The notes beneath the pieces were generated by a model. It was not told the DNA's origin, ran no database searches, and saw only the letters and a list, made by a program, of their open reading frames with translations. Positions 16,742-25,866 of a DNA stretch of 64,000 bases are shown in pieces (positions within the stretch are counted from its first letter, which is position 1; each line of letters begins with the position of its first letter). This DNA is from an uncultured Alistipes sp. (lineage in GTDB: Bacteria; Bacteroidota; Bacteroidia; Bacteroidales; Rikenellaceae): contig CANREN010000003.1 in NCBI GenBank assembly GCA_947629705.1, positions 1 to 64,000 of the forward strand. The letters are read 5' to 3'. Made by a program: the position numbers and the translations under genes.

Positions 16742-18450
16742 CGGCATTGACCGTCTTGACCTTGTCCGCTGCCGCAGCGCAGCCCCTCGACACCCTTCGT
16801 TACATTTTTCCCGTGCGGCAGGTCGCAGGCAGCTTCTCGGCGAACTTCGGCGAAATCCGCAGCGGCCATTTTCATGCCGGCGTCGACATCAAGACCGACG
16901 GCGTCGAAGGGAAGCCGCTCGCCGCAACGGCCGACGGCCATATCTCGCGCGTGGCGGTTATGGCCTACGGCTACGGCAGGGCGATCTATCTGACCTTGGC
17001 CGACGGCACGACGGCCGTCTACGGCCATCTGCAACGTTTCCGCGACGACATAGCCGCCTGCGTGCAGGCGGAACGCTACCGCACCTGTTCGAACGAGGTC
17101 GACCTCCGGTTCCCCGCCGACCGATGGCCGGTGAAGCAGGGCGAGACGATCGGCTACTCGGGGAACAGCGGTTCGTCGCTGGGGCCGCATCTCCATTTCG
17201 AGCTGCGCGAAGCGGGCACGGACCGCCGTTTGAATACGGTTCGGCAAGGCATTTTCCGCCCCGAAGACCGGCTGCCGCCGCGCATCCTGCGGCTCCACTA
17301 CGTCGAGGTCGATACGATACGGGGCGTCTGCCTGCGCTCACGTCCCGCAAGCTACAACGTCGTGCGCCAAGCCGAGGGCCGGTACAAATTGATGCGTCCG
17401 GATCCGGTGCCCGTGGGACGCAAGGGCTACTTCGTCGTCGAAGCCTCCGACCGGCGCAACGGGGTCAACAACCGATTCGGCATCTGGCGGTTGCGCGTAT
17501 CGGTCGACGGCGAGCCCCGCTTCGAATACCGCATGGACGGATTTCTGCCCGACCAATCCGCCTGCAGCGATGCGGTGAGCTGGTATGCACAGCAACGGTG
17601 CTCGCGCAACGAGGTCATCCGCGCGGCCCAGCTGACGAGAGCCCCCGAGGCATTCTATCCCGTGCTGCAAGAGCAGGGCATCGTCCGCACCGAGGCGGGC
17701 CAAACGCGCACCATCCGCATCGAAGCGGAAGACGATCGCGGCAACTGCTCGACCCTGACATTTACCGTCTGCGGTGCGCCCGAGGAATTTCATGCGCAGG
17801 CCGACACCCAGGCGCTCATCCTCCGGCCCGACCGGAACAATCCGGTAGCATTCGGACGGCTTCTGACCGCACGCATTCCGGCCGGAGCCCTCTACGAAGC
17901 CTGTTTCTATCATCCCGACACGCTGCCGGCGCCGCCGTCCGACACGGGTCTCGTGGTGCTTTCGCCGGCCGTGCGGATTTTAGACGCCGATGTGCCGCTG
18001 CGCAAGGAGGCGACCGTTACGCTGCATACCCTCCTTCCCCGCACGCTCCAGCTCCATGCGACGTTGGCGAGCTACACCCCGGGCAAACCGCTCACCCATG
18101 CGGGCGGCGCCTTCACAGGCAGCGCGGTTACGGCCCGCACGCGCAAAACGGGCTGGTTCGTAGCGGTAGCGGATACGCTGGCCCCGCGCATCCGTCCGCT
18201 GTTCAAAGCGGGCGCCGACCTCACCCACGCCGAATCGCTGCGATTCACCGTCGCAGACAACTTTTCGGGCGTGGCCTCGGCGACGCTCCGGATCGACGGA
18301 CGCTGGGTGCCCTGCGACCGGCTGCCGATGCGCGGGCTCATCTTCCACCGCTTCGACACGCCGCCCGAACGAACGACCCACCAGGTCCGCTTCACGGCAA
18401 CCGATGCAACGGGCAACACGGCGGTCTGGGAGGGCCGGTTCTTCCGATAA
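16723..18450 (+). CDS. M23 family metallopeptidase, exported
   Basis: The 575-aa protein has a signal peptide (ITALTVLTLSAAAAQ) and an N-terminal LytM/M23 domain. The zinc ligands are visible: His and Asp in HFHAGVD (about 45-52) and HxH in GPHLHFE (about 155). These enzymes cut peptide cross-bridges in peptidoglycan or act as division and envelope hydrolases. The remaining 400 residues are beta-rich, Ig-like modules without a recognised name. The start lies inside recX, so translation may be coupled to it. Confidence 0.92.
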   Translation: MRRISITALTVLTLSAAAAQPLDTLRYIFPVRQVAGSFSANFGEIRSGHFHAGVDIKTDGVEGKPLAATADGHISRVAVMAYGYGRAIYLTLADGTTAVYGHLQRFRDDIAACVQAERYRTCSNEVDLRFPADRWPVKQGETIGYSGNSGSSLGPHLHFELREAGTDRRLNTVRQGIFRPEDRLPPRILRLHYVEVDTIRGVCLRSRPASYNVVRQAEGRYKLMRPDPVPVGRKGYFVVEASDRRNGVNNRFGIWRLRVSVDGEPRFEYRMDGFLPDQSACSDAVSWYAQQRCSRNEVIRAAQLTRAPEAFYPVLQEQGIVRTEAGQTRTIRIEAEDDRGNCSTLTFTVCGAPEEFHAQADTQALILRPDRNNPVAFGRLLTARIPAGALYEACFYHPDTLPAPPSDTGLVVLSPAVRILDADVPLRKEATVTLHTLLPRTLQLHATLASYTPGKPLTHAGGAFTGSAVTARTRKTGWFVAVADTLAPRIRPLFKAGADLTHAESLRFTVADNFSGVASATLRIDGRWVPCDRLPMRGLIFHRFDTPPERTTHQVRFTATDATGNTAVWEGRFFR

Positions 18451-18652
18451 AACGGCCCGGCGCACGACGGGGCCGAACGGATCGATCGTTTTTCGGGCCG
18501 ACACGCAAGACAACGAACGCGATTCGGAAAATAATTCGTATCTTCGATGCGCCGACACGAACAACATCCATGTGCATGAAAAGCAGTTTTGCAATGCCCG
18601 CCCTGCTGTTGGGCAGGGCCTCCCGCGAAGGATCGAAAACGGAATCGCCCGC
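18451..18652 (+). other. Leader region of rsmA
   Basis: The 202-bp gap holds a -7-like box TATCTTCG at 18539-18546, and a small hairpin GCCCTGC...GCAGGGC at 18600-18619. Track ORFs here continue from neighbouring frames and have no recognisable product. Confidence 0.35.
18539..18546 (+). promoter_or_regulatory. Possible -7 box of rsmA
   Basis: TATCTTCG differs by one base from TAnnTTTG and lies 106 bp upstream of the chosen rsmA start. Confidence 0.35.
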
Positions 18653-19438
18653 ATGAAGGGGGTAAGAGCGAAAAAGTCGTTGGGCCAGCACTTTTTAGTC
18701 GACCTCAACATCGCCCGCAAAATCTGCGACGCCCTTTCGGGCGGCACGGCCGAGGCGCCGTGCGACGTGCTCGAAGTGGGTTGCGGGATGGGCGTACTGA
18801 CGCAATTCCTGTTGCAGCGCGACGATCTGACCGCCTACGGCGCCGAAATCGATCCGGAGAGCGTCGCCTATCTCCACGACCGTTTCCCGGAATTCGTTCC
18901 GCGGCTGCTCGCGGGCGATTTTCTGCAAATGAATCTGCGCGAACGCTTCCCGAACGGGTTGCGGCTGATCGGCAATTTCCCCTACAACATCTCCTCCCAG
19001 ATATTTTTTAAGTTGTTGGAATATCGGAATTTGGTTCCCGAATGCGTCGGCATGATCCAAAAAGAGGCGGCCGTGCGGTTAGCCGAACCGCCCGGATCGA
19101 AGGAGTACGGCATCCTCTCGGTGCTGTTGCAGGCGTGGTACGACATCGAATACCTCTTCACGGTCAACGAAACGGTCTTCAACCCGCCGCCCAAAGTCAA
19201 GAGCGCCGTCATCCGGCTGCGGCGCAATGCGGTGGAACGCCTCGACTGCGACGAAAAGCTCTTCGTGCGGGTCGTAAAGGCGTCGTTCGGGCAGCGGCGC
19301 AAAATGCTGCGCAATTCGCTGCGGGCTGCGTTCGGCGACTTCGGCGGCGCCGAGCATCCTTTCTTCACGCAACGGGCCGAACAGCTCTCCGTAGCCGATT
19401 TCGCCGCGCTCACGAACTGGGTCGCCGCGCACAGGTAA
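18653..19438 (+). CDS. rsmA: 16S rRNA A1518/A1519 dimethyltransferase
   Basis: The 261-aa SAM-dependent enzyme (KsgA) dimethylates the two adjacent adenines in helix 45 of 16S rRNA during 30S maturation. It shows the start-proximal KKSLGQHFL motif, the SAM loop EVGCGMGVLT, the catalytic NFPYNIS, and the C-terminal domain PPKVKSAVIRL. The start (MKGVRAKKSLGQ) is set by alignment to KsgA; the 83 extra codons upstream in the track look non-coding. Confidence 0.96.
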   Translation: MKGVRAKKSLGQHFLVDLNIARKICDALSGGTAEAPCDVLEVGCGMGVLTQFLLQRDDLTAYGAEIDPESVAYLHDRFPEFVPRLLAGDFLQMNLRERFPNGLRLIGNFPYNISSQIFFKLLEYRNLVPECVGMIQKEAAVRLAEPPGSKEYGILSVLLQAWYDIEYLFTVNETVFNPPPKVKSAVIRLRRNAVERLDCDEKLFVRVVKASFGQRRKMLRNSLRAAFGDFGGAEHPFFTQRAEQLSVADFAALTNWVAAHR

Positions 19439-19451
19439 ATGCTTCCGAAAT

Positions 19452-19485
19452 AAAAAGGTCTGCCCGGCAACCTGCCGGGCAGACC
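19452..19485 (-). terminator. Intrinsic terminator between convergent genes
   Basis: A 12-bp GC-rich stem (GGTCTGCCCGGC with GCCGGGCAGACC, 19457-19485) is followed on the minus strand by UUUUUA. It should end the PepSY-like transcript and may also block read-through from rsmA. Confidence 0.8.
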
Positions 19486-19539
19486 CGAACCGAGATACGT
19501 CGCGCCGAGCGAAAATCCGGCCGACAAAACACAAGGAAT

Positions 19540-19974
19540 TTACTTCGTTGCCTTTACGAAATTTCCATTCTTGTCGAAATCGAGGAATGTCTTGTCCGAC
19601 AGCCCCAGCCGATAACCGTCGGCCGTGGTCTGGTAGATCATTACCTGCGAACGCGGATACTGCGAAGCCACATAGCTGCGCAAACGCGGCGGCATGGCGG
19701 AAGCCGGAACGGATCCGTCCTTCATGATTATCTCGGAGCAATCGCCGCTGCCTCCCTCGAAGGAGACCTGCGTGCCGCTGTTGAAATAGACGGTGTACTT
19801 GTCCCACGAAGCCTCGCGATCCATCTCCACCGATTTCACCTTTTCACGCGGGAAGTTCTTCCGGATGAACTCCTGCGACGAATCGGGCAGCTTGTCGAAA
19901 CCGACCTTCTGCGGAGCGGCACTTACGGAAATTGCGGTTGCCGCACAAACGAAAAGCATCAAAAATTTTTTCAT
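19540..19974 (-). CDS. PepSY-like domain protein, periplasmic
   Basis: The 144-aa protein has a signal peptide (KKFLMLFVCAATAISVSA) with no lipobox. The mature part contains two tandem PepSY-like units (FDKLPDSSQEFIRKNFP... and LRSYVASQYPRSQVM...), the pattern of the Bacteroidota PF11396-type family related to BLIP. The role is unknown; such proteins are thought to bind or inhibit partners in the periplasm. The start at 19974 restores the signal peptide; the 31 extra N-terminal codons in the track are unlikely to be used. Confidence 0.85.
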   Translation of the reverse strand: MKKFLMLFVCAATAISVSAAPQKVGFDKLPDSSQEFIRKNFPREKVKSVEMDREASWDKYTVYFNSGTQVSFEGGSGDCSEIIMKDGSVPASAMPPRLRSYVASQYPRSQVMIYQTTADGYRLGLSDKTFLDFDKNGNFVKATK

Positions 19975-20087
19975 AACGCAACATTTGTTTATGACGTATG
20001 CCGACCTCCGCAAAAAACATTCCACAAGCCCGCGGCAACGGCATATTTTTTGCCCTTTCGGAAGCATCGCATACTCCTTGTCAAGCC

Positions 20088-20333
20088 ATGAAGTTCAGAA
20101 AAAAACACGATATGCCGGCCGTTCACGCCAAGGAACGGACGGCCGGGCATTCTTCCGCTTCGTTCCTTTACCTCATTACCGGACTATGTGCGCTGACAAC
20201 CTCCGTCGGCATGATGCTGTGCGGCAAACGGAGCCGCGCCCTGCTGATCGCCCAATGGGTCGCACCGCTGCTGCTCACGGCCGCCGAAGAACGACGCTCG
20301 CGTCGCAAAAAGATCGAAAGTCAAATCCGATAA
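20088..20333 (+). CDS. Small membrane protein upstream of tspO, unknown
   Basis: The 81-aa product has a basic start, two hydrophobic segments (FLYLITGLCALTTSVGMML and LLIAQWVAPLLLTAA) and a charged tail (EERRSRRKKIES). I do not recognise it. It ends 15 bp before tspO and is probably in the same transcript. The start is the first ATG that gives a compact protein; the track ORF begins 30 codons earlier. Confidence 0.55.
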   Translation: MKFRKKHDMPAVHAKERTAGHSSASFLYLITGLCALTTSVGMMLCGKRSRALLIAQWVAPLLLTAAEERRSRRKKIESQIR

Positions 20334-20348
20334 ACAAACCATCACGAC

Positions 20349-20813
20349 ATGAAAAAAGTACATTGCTATCTGTTTCCGATCCTGCTCTGTTTCGCATTGG
20401 GCGGGGTCGCCTCCCTGCTGCAAACCGACGCGCTGCGGGATTGGTATCCCTATCTGACCAAACCGGCGCTTACGCCTCCGGCCGTCGTCTTTCCCGTCGC
20501 ATGGAGCCTCCTCTACGCCTGCATCGGCGTATCGGCCGGTCTGGTGCTCTCGACCTGTCTGAAGAGCCGCCATACGGTCATGCTGATATGGTACATGCAA
20601 TTAGCGCTCAACTTTCTGTGGAGCATCCTCTTTTTCACGCTCCGCAATCCGTTTCTCGCGCTGATCGACCTCGTTGCGCTCGATGCGGCGGTCATCCTCT
20701 ACATTATCTTCAGTGCACGGGTGCGCCGCGCCGCAGCCTGGCTCTTCGCACCCTATCTGTGCTGGATCCTCTTCGCGACCTATCTGAACGCCTACGTCTG
20801 GGCCGCGAACTGA
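20349..20813 (+). CDS. tspO: TspO/MBR family tryptophan-rich sensory protein
   Basis: The 154-aa protein has five predicted membrane helices. Family hallmarks are present: WYPYLTKPALTPPAVVFPVAWSLLY near 35-60 and WILFATYLNA near the C-terminus. TspO proteins bind porphyrins and sterol-like ligands in the outer or inner membrane and have been tied to oxidative stress and tetrapyrrole turnover. No tetrapyrrole gene is nearby here. Confidence 0.93.
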   Translation: MKKVHCYLFPILLCFALGGVASLLQTDALRDWYPYLTKPALTPPAVVFPVAWSLLYACIGVSAGLVLSTCLKSRHTVMLIWYMQLALNFLWSILFFTLRNPFLALIDLVALDAAVILYIIFSARVRRAAAWLFAPYLCWILFATYLNAYVWAAN

Positions 20814-20870
20814 ATGCGCTGCCATTCATTCGGTTATTGCCGAAACCGCACAATCGGCCTTTTTTCCGCC

Positions 20871-20878
20871 CATCTTTG
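20871..20878 (+). promoter_or_regulatory. Near-consensus -7 box before the hydrophilic small protein
   Basis: CATCTTTG differs from TAnnTTTG only at the first base and lies 49 bp upstream of the 20927 start. Confidence 0.35.
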
Positions 20879-20926
20879 TACGCATTTTGCAGGGTGTACG
20901 GAACAACCATAAAAATTTTTCGATCT

Positions 20927-21223
20927 ATGGACAACAACAACAATTTGCACGATCGGGTTCACGACAAGGCCCAGGAGCTGAAAAACGACATCAAGGAGAA
21001 GAAGGACGACATCGTCAACAAATTCACCGGCTCGAACGTCGGCTCGAAGCAGAACGAGCAGAAGAGCTACGACAAGCAGGACAACTGGAAACAGAACACG
21101 CCGCACGATGAGCAGGAAGGTTGGAACCAGAACCAGAAAAACCCCTACGGCAAAGAGGATTCCGAAAAGAAACAGGCGGAGCAGAGCGGTCAGTACGATC
21201 CTTCGCAGCACACGCAGAAGTAG
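20927..21223 (+). CDS. Highly hydrophilic low-complexity small protein
   Basis: The 98-aa protein starts MDNNNNLHDRVHDKAQ. It is rich in N, Q, K, D and E, with no hydrophobic core and no cysteine. Residues 8-30 could form a charged amphipathic helix (KAQELKNDIKEKKDDIVNKF); the rest is probably disordered. The composition recalls stress hydrophilins or LEA-like proteins, but this is only a resemblance. The start is the ATG with a proper upstream promoter region; the 476-aa track ORF is mostly shadow. A strong terminator follows at once, so it is monocistronic. Confidence 0.75.
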   Translation: MDNNNNLHDRVHDKAQELKNDIKEKKDDIVNKFTGSNVGSKQNEQKSYDKQDNWKQNTPHDEQEGWNQNQKNPYGKEDSEKKQAEQSGQYDPSQHTQK

Positions 21224-21242
21224 GTCTTTCGAGCCATTCACG

Positions 21243-21277
21243 AAAAGCCGTCCGAATGAATTTCGGGCGGCTTTTTT
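21243..21277 (+). terminator. Intrinsic terminator of the hydrophilic small protein gene
   Basis: The stem AAAAGCCGTCCGAA pairs with TTCGGGCGGCTTTT (loop TGAAT, one G-U pair) and continues into a run of six T on the plus strand. Confidence 0.85.
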
Positions 21278-21307
21278 CGCACCGTTCGCAAAAAAAAGGG
21301 CAACAAA

Positions 21308-21338
21308 TTTGGAATATGCGGCGGTTTTATTAACTTTG
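21308..21338 (+). promoter_or_regulatory. Promoter of the rfbACDB operon
   Basis: TTTG (21308-21311), a 19-bp spacer and TAACTTTG (21331-21338) are an exact Bacteroidota promoter. Transcription should start near 21342, about 20 nt before the rfbA ATG. Confidence 0.75.
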
Positions 21339-21361
21339 CCCTGCAAATAACATGTCGTTTC

Positions 21362-22267
21362 ATGAAAGGAATCGTACTGGCGGGAGGCACCGGAACCCGA
21401 TTGTATCCCATTACCAAAGGCGTGTCGAAGCAGCTGCTGCCTGTTTTCGACAAGCCGATGATCTACTATCCGCTCTCGGTGCTGATGCTCGCCGGCATCC
21501 GCGAGATTCTCATCATCTCCACCCCGCAGGATCTGCCCGGTTTCAAACGGCTGTTCGGCGACGGGTCGGATTTCGGCCTGCGTCTGGAGTATGCCGAACA
21601 ACCCTCGCCCGACGGGCTGGCGCAGGCGTTTATCATCGGTGAAAAGTTCATCGGCGACGATTCGGCATGTCTCGTGCTGGGCGACAATATCTTTCACGGC
21701 CCGGGATTCTCGGCCATGCTGCACGATGCCGTCCGAACGGTCGAAGAGGAGCACAAGGCGGTCGTTTTCGGCTATTGGGTCAACGACCCCGAACGCTACG
21801 GCGTCGCGGAATTCGATGCCGAAGGCAACTGCCTGTCGATCGAAGAGAAACCGCAGCATCCCAAATCGAATTATGCCGTCGTCGGGCTCTATTTCTATCC
21901 CAACAAGGTGGTAGCCGTTGCCAAATCGATCAAACCGTCGGCACGCGGCGAATTGGAGATTACGACCGTCAACCAGCGTTTCCTCGAAGACAGGGAGCTG
22001 AAAGTACGGACACTCGGCCGCGGCTTCGCCTGGCTCGATACGGGTACGCACGATTCGCTGTCGGAGGCTTCGACCTACATCGAGGTCATCGAAAAGCGGC
22101 AGGGGCTGAAAGTGGCCTGTCTGGAGGGCATCGCCTACCGCAAAGGCTGGATCACGCGCGGGCAGATGCAGGAGCTGGCCCGGCCGATGCTCAAAAATCC
22201 GTACGGCCAATACCTGCTGAAGGTCATCGACGAAATAGACCGCACGAAACAAGCTAATCCGGAATAA
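21362..22267 (+). CDS. rfbA: Glucose-1-phosphate thymidylyltransferase
   Basis: The 301-aa nucleotidyltransferase makes dTDP-glucose from dTTP and glucose-1-phosphate, the first step to dTDP-L-rhamnose. It has the GT-A signature [30 protein letters not shown], the metal-binding LGDNIFHG, and [19 protein letters not shown]. It is the first gene of a four-gene rhamnose operon; rfbC starts 2 bp after its stop. Confidence 0.97.
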   Translation: MKGIVLAGGTGTRLYPITKGVSKQLLPVFDKPMIYYPLSVLMLAGIREILIISTPQDLPGFKRLFGDGSDFGLRLEYAEQPSPDGLAQAFIIGEKFIGDDSACLVLGDNIFHGPGFSAMLHDAVRTVEEEHKAVVFGYWVNDPERYGVAEFDAEGNCLSIEEKPQHPKSNYAVVGLYFYPNKVVAVAKSIKPSARGELEITTVNQRFLEDRELKVRTLGRGFAWLDTGTHDSLSEASTYIEVIEKRQGLKVACLEGIAYRKGWITRGQMQELARPMLKNPYGQYLLKVIDEIDRTKQANPE

Positions 22268-22269
22268 TC

Positions 22270-22842
22270 ATGCAAGTCATCCCAACCGAGCTGCCGGGCG
22301 TGGTCATCCTCGAACCGCGGCTGTTCCGCGACGACCGCGGCTACTTCTTCGAAAGCTACTCCCAGCGGGAATTCGACGAAAAAGTCGCTCCCGTGCGTTT
22401 CGTACAGGACAACGAATCGCGCTCGACCTACGGTGTGGTGCGCGGGCTGCACTTCCAGAAGCCGCCGCACGCCCAAGCCAAGTTGGTGCGCGTCATCGAG
22501 GGGCGGGTGCTCGACGTGGCGGTCGACATCCGACGCGGTTCGCCCACGTTCGGGTGCCACGTCGCTGTGGAACTCACCGAAGAGAATCACCGGCAGTTTT
22601 TCATTCCGCGGGGATTCGCCCACGGATTCTCGGTGCTCTCGGAGGTGGTCGTATTCCAATACAAGTGCGACAACGCCTATGCCCCGCAATCCGAAGGCGC
22701 CCTGGCGTGGGACGACCCCGATTTAGCCATCGACTGGCGGATTCCGGCGGACAAGATCATCCTCTCGGAAAAGGACAGGCATCACCCGCGCCTGCAGGGC
22801 GCCGATGCGTGGCTGTTCGATTATGACGAGAAATTGTATTGA
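22270..22842 (+). CDS. rfbC: dTDP-4-dehydrorhamnose 3,5-epimerase
   Basis: The 190-aa cupin enzyme inverts C3 and C5 of dTDP-4-keto-6-deoxyglucose. The family motifs RDDRGYFFESYSQ, the catalytic His in VVRGLHFQKPPHAQAKLVRV, and PRGFAHGFSVLSE are all present. Length is typical. It is second in the operon, with an 83-bp gap before rfbD. Confidence 0.97.
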   Translation: MQVIPTELPGVVILEPRLFRDDRGYFFESYSQREFDEKVAPVRFVQDNESRSTYGVVRGLHFQKPPHAQAKLVRVIEGRVLDVAVDIRRGSPTFGCHVAVELTEENHRQFFIPRGFAHGFSVLSEVVVFQYKCDNAYAPQSEGALAWDDPDLAIDWRIPADKIILSEKDRHHPRLQGADAWLFDYDEKLY

Positions 22843-22925
22843 ACTCCCAAACAGGCAGAGGCGGATCGGCTCCGAGTATGCGGACAAAATCGTCGATCGA
22901 TAAAGCAAGATCATAACCGAAAAGA

Positions 22926-23792
22926 ATGAATATCCTCGTTACGGGCGCCAACGGACAGTTGGGCAATGAAATACGCATCGTATCGGCCGGAAGCGCCGAC
23001 CGATATCTCTTCACGGACGCGGCCGAGTTGGACATTACCGACGCGGCGGCGGTGGAACGCATGGTCGGCGAAAACGGCATCGAGATCATCCTCAACTGCG
23101 CCGCCTACACCAACGTCGACAAGGCCGAGGAGGATCGCGAACGGGCCGAACGGCTCAATGCCGAGGCTGTCGGACACCTCGCCGCAGCCATGAAACGCCG
23201 CAACGGCTGGCTCGTGCACGTCTCCACGGACTATGTTTTCGGAGGCGAGCCCTGCAACACCCCCTGCAAGGAGGATCGGAAAGGCTCGCCGACGGGCGTC
23301 TATGGCGAAACGAAGCTGCACGGCGAGCAGGCCATCGCACGAATCGGCTGCCATCACCTCATTCTCCGCACGGCCTGGCTCTACTCCGAGTTCGGCCGGA
23401 ATTTCGTCAAGACGATGCTGGAGCTGACCGCCGCTCGGCCGCAGCTCGACGTCGTTTTCGACCAAACGGGAACGCCGACCTATGCGCGCGACTTGGCCGA
23501 GGCGATCTTCGATATCGTGGAGAACCGCAAGTACGAAGGCCGCGAGGGCATCTACCACTACTCGAACGAGGGGGTCTGCTCGTGGTACGATTTCGCCAAG
23601 GCGATCGCCGGCCTCGCGGGCCATACGGCGTGCGACATCCGGCCCTGCCGCTCCGACGCGTTCCCCTCGAAGGTGCGACGACCGGCCTATTCGGTATTGG
23701 ACAAGACGAAAATCAAAACGACTTTCGGCCTCCGCATCCCCTACTGGACGGATTCGCTCAAAACGTGTCTGAAAAATCTGAAAGCGCTATGA
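22926..23792 (+). CDS. rfbD: dTDP-4-dehydrorhamnose reductase
   Basis: The 288-aa SDR-extended enzyme performs the last NAD(P)H-dependent step to dTDP-L-rhamnose. The nucleotide loop is TGANGQLGNEI, the Thr and YxxxK motif appear as STDYVFGG and YGETKLHGE, and the C-terminal ELTAARPQLDVVFDQTGTPT region is conserved. It overlaps rfbB by ATGA. Confidence 0.97.
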   Translation: MNILVTGANGQLGNEIRIVSAGSADRYLFTDAAELDITDAAAVERMVGENGIEIILNCAAYTNVDKAEEDRERAERLNAEAVGHLAAAMKRRNGWLVHVSTDYVFGGEPCNTPCKEDRKGSPTGVYGETKLHGEQAIARIGCHHLILRTAWLYSEFGRNFVKTMLELTAARPQLDVVFDQTGTPTYARDLAEAIFDIVENRKYEGREGIYHYSNEGVCSWYDFAKAIAGLAGHTACDIRPCRSDAFPSKVRRPAYSVLDKTKIKTTFGLRIPYWTDSLKTCLKNLKAL

Positions 23793-24931
23793 ATTACAAA
23801 CGCACCCTGCTCATCACCGGCGGCGCCGGCTTCATCGGATCGCACGTCGTGCGGCTTTTCGTAACGAAATACCCCGACTACCGCATCATCAACCTCGACA
23901 AGCTGACCTATGCGGGCAACCTCGCCAATCTGAAAGATATCGAGGCGGCTCCCAACTATCTGTTCGTCAAGGCCGACATCTGCGACTTCGATAAGATTCG
24001 GGAGCTGCTGGCGCAATACCGCGTCGACGGCATCATCCATTTGGCGGCCGAAAGCCATGTCGACCGCAGCATCAAAGACCCGTTCACTTTCGCGCGGACG
24101 AACGTCATGGGCACGCTGACCCTCCTGCAAGCCGCCAAACTCTATTGGGAAAGCCTGCCGGAGGAATACGAAGGCAAACGGTTCTATCATATTTCGACCG
24201 ACGAAGTTTACGGAGCGTTGGCGTTGACTCATCCCGAAGGTATCGAACCGCCGTTTACAACGACGGCTTCGTCGAAGGGGCACCATTCGGCCTACGGCAA
24301 GGCGTTTTTCAACGAAGATACGAAGTACAATCCCCACTCGCCGTACAGTGCGAGCAAGGCGTCGAGCGACCATTTCGTCCGCGCGTTCCACGACACCTAC
24401 GGGATGCCGACCGTCGTTACCAACTGCTCGAACAACTACGGCCCCTATCAGTTTCCGGAGAAGCTGATTCCGCTCTTCATCAACAATATCCGCCATCGCA
24501 AGCCGCTGCCGGTCTACGGCAAAGGCGAGAACGTCCGCGACTGGCTCTACGTCGTCGACCACGCCCGGGCCATCGACCTCATCTTCCACAAGGGGCGAAT
24601 CGCCGAAACCTACAATATCGGCGGATGCAACGAGTGGAAAAACATCGACCTCGTCAAGGTCATCATCCGCACGGTCGACCGGCTGTTAGGCCGCAAGGAG
24701 GGCGAAGACCTCGATCTGATCACCTACGTTACCGACCGCAAGGGCCACGACCTGCGCTACGCCATCGACAGCTCGAAGCTGAAAACGGAGCTCGGCTGGG
24801 AGCCCAGCCTGCAATTCGAGGAGGGCATCGAGCTGACGGTGAAATGGTATCTGCAAAACCAGGCCTGGCTGGACAATATCACCTCCGGCGAGTACGAAAC
24901 GTACTACGAAGAGATGTACCGGAACCGCTGA
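23789..24931 (+). CDS. rfbB: dTDP-glucose 4,6-dehydratase
   Basis: The 380-aa NAD-dependent SDR enzyme converts dTDP-glucose to the 4-keto-6-deoxy sugar. It shows GGAGFIGSHVVRLF near 10, HLAAESHVDRSI near 84, STDEVYGAL, and the catalytic YSASKASSDHFVRA. The start overlaps the rfbD stop (ATGA); the 69 extra codons in the track are a shadow of rfbD. The gene order A-C-D-B completes the pathway, supplying rhamnose for surface polysaccharide. Confidence 0.97.
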   Translation: MNYKRTLLITGGAGFIGSHVVRLFVTKYPDYRIINLDKLTYAGNLANLKDIEAAPNYLFVKADICDFDKIRELLAQYRVDGIIHLAAESHVDRSIKDPFTFARTNVMGTLTLLQAAKLYWESLPEEYEGKRFYHISTDEVYGALALTHPEGIEPPFTTTASSKGHHSAYGKAFFNEDTKYNPHSPYSASKASSDHFVRAFHDTYGMPTVVTNCSNNYGPYQFPEKLIPLFINNIRHRKPLPVYGKGENVRDWLYVVDHARAIDLIFHKGRIAETYNIGGCNEWKNIDLVKVIIRTVDRLLGRKEGEDLDLITYVTDRKGHDLRYAIDSSKLKTELGWEPSLQFEEGIELTVKWYLQNQAWLDNITSGEYETYYEEMYRNR

Positions 24932-24972
24932 TCGCGGAGATCCGATCCGCACGGTTCAACGGGCCGCGCCGA

Positions 24973-25833
24973 TCACAAGGCGAACACGTAGGGCGAAAGC
25001 CTGCATCGGCTTCCGCCTTTTTCGCGAGGCAGGCCGGAAGCATCGGCAGCCGTTGCGGCAGATACCGACATTCGCCCATCGAACAGCCCGAAGACCGCCG
25101 AACCGGAACCCGACATCGAGGCATAGAGCGCACCGGCGGCAAGCAGCTGCTCCTTGGCCGCCCGAATCGCCGGATGAGCGGCGAATACCGAAATCTCAAA
25201 AGCATTTTCAATCGACCGCTGCCATTCGGATACCGGTCGGCGCAAACGTTCGGCGAGCGGCACCGCAGGGACACGGGGCGCGATTCCCGCATAGGCCTCG
25301 CGGGTCGAGACCCCCTCGTCGGGTTTGACAATGACGAGCGTCATGCCGGACAGATCGATCGGACAGGAGCTCATCACCTCCCCGCGACCGGTACACAACT
25401 GGGGCGTATTGCGCACGAAGAAGGCCGTATCGCTGCCCAATGCCGCAGCGCAGCCGATCAACTCCGCTTCGTCGAGATGCAGTTCGAACAAAGCGTCGAT
25501 CGCCCGAATGACCGCTGTGGCATCCGACGAACCGCCGCCCAAACCGGCCCCGAAGGGCACCCGCTTGTCCAAACGGATCCGCACACCATCTACTCCATAG
25601 CGGTCGTGCATCGTCCGGAAGGCTTTCAGACAGAGATTGTCCGCCGGATCGCAATCGACCGCCAACCCCTCGGCCCGAAATTCGGCACCCGAGGAGGCCG
25701 TCCGATCCACCTCCACCACGTCGAAAAGCCCCCGCACGGGATACATGACGGTTTCCAAGTCGTGGTAACCGTCCGGACGCCGCCGCAGAATGTCCAATCC
25801 GAGGTTTATTTTGCAATTCGCTTCGAGAATCAT
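24973..25833 (-). CDS. ispE: 4-diphosphocytidyl-2-C-methyl-D-erythritol kinase
   Basis: The 286-aa GHMP-family kinase phosphorylates CDP-methylerythritol in the non-mevalonate isoprenoid pathway. Motifs are KINLGLDILRRRPDGYHDLETV at the start, the ATP loop VPFGAGLGGGSSDATA near 95, and the C-terminal SGSGSAVFGLF. The start ATG at 25833 lies only about 4 bp past its -7 box, implying a leaderless mRNA; the extra 43 codons in the track overlap the divergent gene and are not expected to be used. Confidence 0.95.
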   Translation of the reverse strand: MILEANCKINLGLDILRRRPDGYHDLETVMYPVRGLFDVVEVDRTASSGAEFRAEGLAVDCDPADNLCLKAFRTMHDRYGVDGVRIRLDKRVPFGAGLGGGSSDATAVIRAIDALFELHLDEAELIGCAAALGSDTAFFVRNTPQLCTGRGEVMSSCPIDLSGMTLVIVKPDEGVSTREAYAGIAPRVPAVPLAERLRRPVSEWQRSIENAFEISVFAAHPAIRAAKEQLLAAGALYASMSGSGSAVFGLFDGRMSVSAATAADASGLPREKGGSRCRLSPYVFAL

Positions 25834-25837
25834 AGAA

Positions 25838-25845
25838 CAAAGATA
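25838..25845 (-). promoter_or_regulatory. -7 box of ispE, leaderless arrangement
   Basis: On the minus strand this reads TATCTTTG and then TTCT before the ATG. The usual spacing puts the transcription start at or one base before the start codon. Confidence 0.6.
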
Positions 25846-25854
25846 AGAAATTTC

Positions 25855-25862
25855 TATTTTTG
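25855..25862 (+). promoter_or_regulatory. -7 box of the GSCFA gene, leaderless arrangement
   Basis: TATTTTTG, then CTGC, then ATG. Both divergent start codons and both -7 boxes fit in a 33-bp intergenic region. Confidence 0.6.
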
Positions 25863-25866
25863 CTGC

